64,000 nt of DNA from positions 2,700,001 to 2,764,000 of the forward strand of contig NC_018868.3 of NCBI RefSeq assembly GCF_000305785.2, read 5' to 3'. Within the stretch, counting starts at the first letter, position 1, and the number at the start of each line of letters is the position of its first letter. The DNA comes from Simiduia agarivorans SA1 = DSM 21679. Lineage in GTDB: Bacteria; Pseudomonadota; Gammaproteobacteria; Pseudomonadales; Cellvibrionaceae. The notes under the pieces are model-generated. The model was not told where the DNA came from. It worked only from the letters and a program-made list of their open reading frames with translations, and did not search any database. Below, in pieces: positions 61,336 through 64,000 of this stretch. Both the position numbers and the translations under genes were made by a program.

Positions 61336-62880
61336 ATGCAGCAACTGAATCCTTCGGAAATCAGTGAAATCATCAAAGGCCGCATCGACAAACTGGACGT
61401 TGCGACCGAAGCCAAAAATGAAGGCACCATTGTGTCCGTCTCCGACGGCATTATCCGCATCCACGGCCTGGCCGATGTGATGTACGGTGAAATGATCGAG
61501 TTCGACGGCGGCCTCTATGGCATGGCGTTGAACCTGGAGCAGGACTCTGTGGGTGCGGTAGTTCTGGGTGACACCAGCGGACTGGCCGAAGGCCAGAAAG
61601 CCCGTTGCACCGGCCGCATTCTCGAAGTACCCGTGGGCGAAGGCCTGCTGGGGCGCGTGGTTGACGCGCTGGGTAACCCCATCGACGGCAAAGGCGCACT
61701 TTCCACCACCGAAACCGATGCCATTGAAAAAATTGCCCCCGGTGTTATTGCCCGTCAGTCAGTGGATCAGCCAGTGCAGATCGGTCTGAAAGCCGTTGAC
61801 GCGATGGTACCCATCGGCCGTGGCCAGCGCGAGCTGATCATTGGTGACCGCCAGACCGGTAAAACCGCCATCGCCGTTGATGCCATCATCAACCAGAAAG
61901 GCACCGGTATTAAGTGTGTGTACGTGGCCATCGGCCAGAAGGCCTCTTCTGTTGCCGCGGTGGTACGTAAGCTGGAAGAACACGGTGCCATGGATCACAC
62001 CATCGTGATCGCTGCAACCGCGTCAGACCCAGCCGCCATGCAGTTCCTGGCGCCATTTGCCGGTTGCACCATGGGCGAATACTTCCGCGATCGCGGTGAA
62101 GACGCACTGATCATTTACGATGACCTGACCAAGCAGGCCTGGGCCTACCGTCAGATCTCCTTGTTGCTCCGTCGTCCACCAGGCCGTGAAGCCTACCCCG
62201 GTGACGTTTTCTACCTGCACTCCCGTCTGCTGGAGCGCGCTGCGCGTGTAAACGCTGAGTACGTAGAAAAATTCACCGACGGCAAAGTGAAAGGTAAGAC
62301 CGGTTCTCTGACCGCGCTGCCGATCATTGAAACTCAGGCGGGTGACGTATCGGCATTCGTACCGACCAACGTGATCTCTATTACCGATGGTCAGATCTTC
62401 CTGGAAACCAGCTTGTTCAACGCCGGTATCCGCCCTGCCATGAACGCCGGTATCTCCGTATCGCGTGTAGGTGGTGCGGCGCAGACTAAGGCTGTTAAAA
62501 AGCTGTCAGGTGGTATCCGTACCGCGCTGGCTCAGTACCGTGAACTGGCGGCTTTCTCCCAGTTCGCATCTGACCTGGACGAGGCCACCAAGGCCCAGCT
62601 GAACCACGGTGAGCGCGTAACCGAGCTGATGAAGCAGAAGCAGTACCAGCCGCTGAAAGTAGCGGAACTGGCTGTAGTGGTTTACGCCGCTAACGAAGGC
62701 TTCCTCAAAGACGTTGAAGTAGCCAAGATTGGTGCCTTCGAGGCCGCCCTGCTCTCTTACATGAACAGCGAACACGCTGACCTCATGAAGAAAATTAACG
62801 AAACCGGCGATTACAACGATGAAATCGCGGCGACGTTCAAGGGCGCTCTGGAGAAATTCAAGGCAACCCAAACCTGGTAA
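61336..62880 (+). CDS. atpA: ATP synthase subunit alpha
   Basis: A 514-residue subunit with P-loop [13 protein letters not shown] near 170 and the family signature [17 protein letters not shown]. It binds nucleotide at non-catalytic sites and contributes the arginine finger. Length matches E. coli (513). Confidence 0.98.
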   Translation: MQQLNPSEISEIIKGRIDKLDVATEAKNEGTIVSVSDGIIRIHGLADVMYGEMIEFDGGLYGMALNLEQDSVGAVVLGDTSGLAEGQKARCTGRILEVPVGEGLLGRVVDALGNPIDGKGALSTTETDAIEKIAPGVIARQSVDQPVQIGLKAVDAMVPIGRGQRELIIGDRQTGKTAIAVDAIINQKGTGIKCVYVAIGQKASSVAAVVRKLEEHGAMDHTIVIAATASDPAAMQFLAPFAGCTMGEYFRDRGEDALIIYDDLTKQAWAYRQISLLLRRPPGREAYPGDVFYLHSRLLERAARVNAEYVEKFTDGKVKGKTGSLTALPIIETQAGDVSAFVPTNVISITDGQIFLETSLFNAGIRPAMNAGISVSRVGGAAQTKAVKKLSGGIRTALAQYRELAAFSQFASDLDEATKAQLNHGERVTELMKQKQYQPLKVAELAVVVYAANEGFLKDVEVAKIGAFEAALLSYMNSEHADLMKKINETGDYNDEIAATFKGALEKFKATQTW

Positions 62881-62885
62881 TCATT

Positions 62886-62903
62886 GGGGCCCTGTGCCCC
62901 TTT
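62886..62903 (+). other. Small hairpin between atpA and atpG
   Basis: GGGGC, CCTGT loop, GCCCC, then TTT. The T run is short, so this is more likely an mRNA-processing or partial-attenuation element than a true terminator within the operon. Confidence 0.45.
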
Positions 62904-62935
62904 GATCAAAGCAACGAATCTGTTTGAGGCCCGAC

Positions 62936-63796
62936 ATGGCAGCCGGAAAAGAGATACGTACTCAGATAACGAGTATTAAAAATACGCAGAAGATCACTTC
63001 CGCCATGGAAATGGTGGCGGCGAGCAAGATGCGTAAAGCGCAGGATCGCATGCAACTTGGCAAGCCCTACGCACAGCGTATTCGTGCTGTGGTAGGTCAT
63101 ATTGCCAATGCTGCGCCCGAATACCAGCACCTGTACATGCAGGAGCGTGAGGTTAAGCGCGTTGGCTTCATCCTGATTTCAACCGACCGGGGTTTGTGTG
63201 GTGGTTTGAACATTAACCTGTTCAAAGCCGCGCTCAAATCCATGAAGGAATGGAACGCAAAGGGTGTTGGCATCGACATCTGCACCGTGGGCGCCAAAGC
63301 CCAGGCGTTTTTCAAGAGCTATGGCGGCAACGTGGTTGCCGGCGTACGCGATCTGGGTGAAGAGCCATCGCTCGCTACCTTGATCGGCAGCGTGAAAACC
63401 ATGCTCGATGCCTATGCGGATGCAAAGATCGACCGTTTGTTCCTGGTGGGTAACGATTTCGTTAACACCATGACCCAAACACCTTACGTGAACCAGCTGT
63501 TGCCGTTGAAGGCAGAGCAGGATGAAAAGCTGACCCACACCTGGGACTACCTGTACGAGCCGGATGCCAAGGCACTGCTCGATGGTCTGTTAACCCGCTA
63601 CCTCGAATCACAGGTCTATCAGGCCGTGGTTGAGAACGGAGCCTGTGAGCAGGCCGCGCGTATGCTGGCGATGAAAAACGCCACCGACAACGCCGGCGAC
63701 CTCATCAAGGATCTGCAGCTGGCATACAACAAGGCCCGTCAGGCTGCGATTACGCAGGAACTGTCCGAGATTGTGGGTGGTGCAGCGGCCGTTTAA
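62936..63796 (+). CDS. atpG: ATP synthase subunit gamma
   Basis: A 286-residue central-shaft subunit. The ATG at 62936, six bases after TTTGAGG, gives the normal [20 protein letters not shown]; the TTG at 62924 is rejected. The C terminus [20 protein letters not shown] is the family signature. Confidence 0.97.
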   Translation: MAAGKEIRTQITSIKNTQKITSAMEMVAASKMRKAQDRMQLGKPYAQRIRAVVGHIANAAPEYQHLYMQEREVKRVGFILISTDRGLCGGLNINLFKAALKSMKEWNAKGVGIDICTVGAKAQAFFKSYGGNVVAGVRDLGEEPSLATLIGSVKTMLDAYADAKIDRLFLVGNDFVNTMTQTPYVNQLLPLKAEQDEKLTHTWDYLYEPDAKALLDGLLTRYLESQVYQAVVENGACEQAARMLAMKNATDNAGDLIKDLQLAYNKARQAAITQELSEIVGGAAAV

Positions 63797-63842
63797 GGCC
63801 GGCGCTTTAAGAATTGAATTTAGGTTTTAAGAGGAACCGGAA

Positions 63843-64000
63843 ATGAGTAGCGGACGCATTGTACAAATCATCGGTGCCGTTATTGACGTGGAGTTTCCGC
63901 GTGATTCCGTACCCCAGGTTTATGACGCACTGGTTGTATCTGGCAAGGGTCTGACCCTTGAAGTGCAGCAGCAGCTGGGTGACGGTGTAGTACGCGCAAT
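63843..64000 (+). CDS. atpD: ATP synthase subunit beta, N-terminal part (3' truncated by window)
   Basis: The first 52 residues only: [20 protein letters not shown], then [17 protein letters not shown], the beta-barrel crown of the catalytic subunit. GAGGAACC lies upstream of the ATG. The Walker A region is beyond the window end. Confidence 0.97.
   Translation, partial: MSSGRIVQIIGAVIDVEFPRDSVPQVYDALVVSGKGLTLEVQQQLGDGVVRA

Overview
The window is chromosomal DNA of a gammaproteobacterium. It runs through the replication-origin neighbourhood: glyQS, gmhB, plsC, gyrB, recF, dnaN and dnaA, then rpmH, rnpA, yidD, yidC, mnmE, mnmG, rsmG, parA, parB and the atp operon. Gene order, moderately high GC, a full aa3-type oxidase cluster, YheV, TsaC/HemF/AroE and DprA/LysM blocks and the TonB-receptor/YfiR signalling operon fit a marine or saccharolytic member of the Cellvibrionales (Cellvibrio/Saccharophagus/Simiduia type). 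That placement is inferred from gene content only. I see no rRNA, tRNA, CRISPR, phage or IS element.

Layout. 1-2839: envelope cluster of two outer-membrane barrels, a TlpA-like thioredoxin, a tiny Cys-rich DUF4266 lipoprotein and a DUF3570 barrel. 2840-3540: a perfect 232-bp direct repeat that copies the 3' end of the next gene and encloses an orphan membrane-protein tail. 3406-8626 (minus): periplasmic solute-binding-like protein, a long aromatic amino acid hydroxylase, and the ycjX-ycjF pair. 8713-13300 (minus): TonB-dependent receptor, YfiR and a membrane GGDEF-EAL protein in one coupled operon. 13393-20945 (minus): cytochrome c oxidase structural and assembly genes (coxB, coxA, ctaG, coxC, SURF1, SCO-like, ctaB, SCO); heme A synthase is missing from its usual place. 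21382-26644: MATE pump, an unknown protein, yheV-prlC and a gamma carbonic anhydrase. 26652-31285 (minus): lysM protein, dprA, tsaC, hemF, aroE. 31558-37177 (plus): def, fmt, rsmB, trkA, trkH. 37178-42550: a LpxL-like acyltransferase, glyQS, gmhB and plsC.

42609-48797 (minus) is the dnaA-dnaN-recF-gyrB operon. It diverges from the plus-strand rpmH-rnpA-yidD-yidC-mnmE block, mnmG-rsmG-parA-parB and atpIBEFHAGD. Two AT-rich gene-free stretches, dnaA/rpmH and mnmE/mnmG, each carry perfect DnaA boxes, so the origin may lie in either or be bipartite. Two perfect parS palindromes lie inside recF, and ParA/ParB are encoded about 11 kb away.

Points of note: rsmG is broken by a frameshift; recF and mnmE each begin directly after the six-T tract of an intrinsic-terminator-like hairpin; the TonB receptor/YfiR/GGDEF-EAL operon looks like a complete envelope-to-c-di-GMP signalling chain; and the DUF4266/DUF3570/TlpA cluster is the best candidate here for an uncharacterised envelope system.
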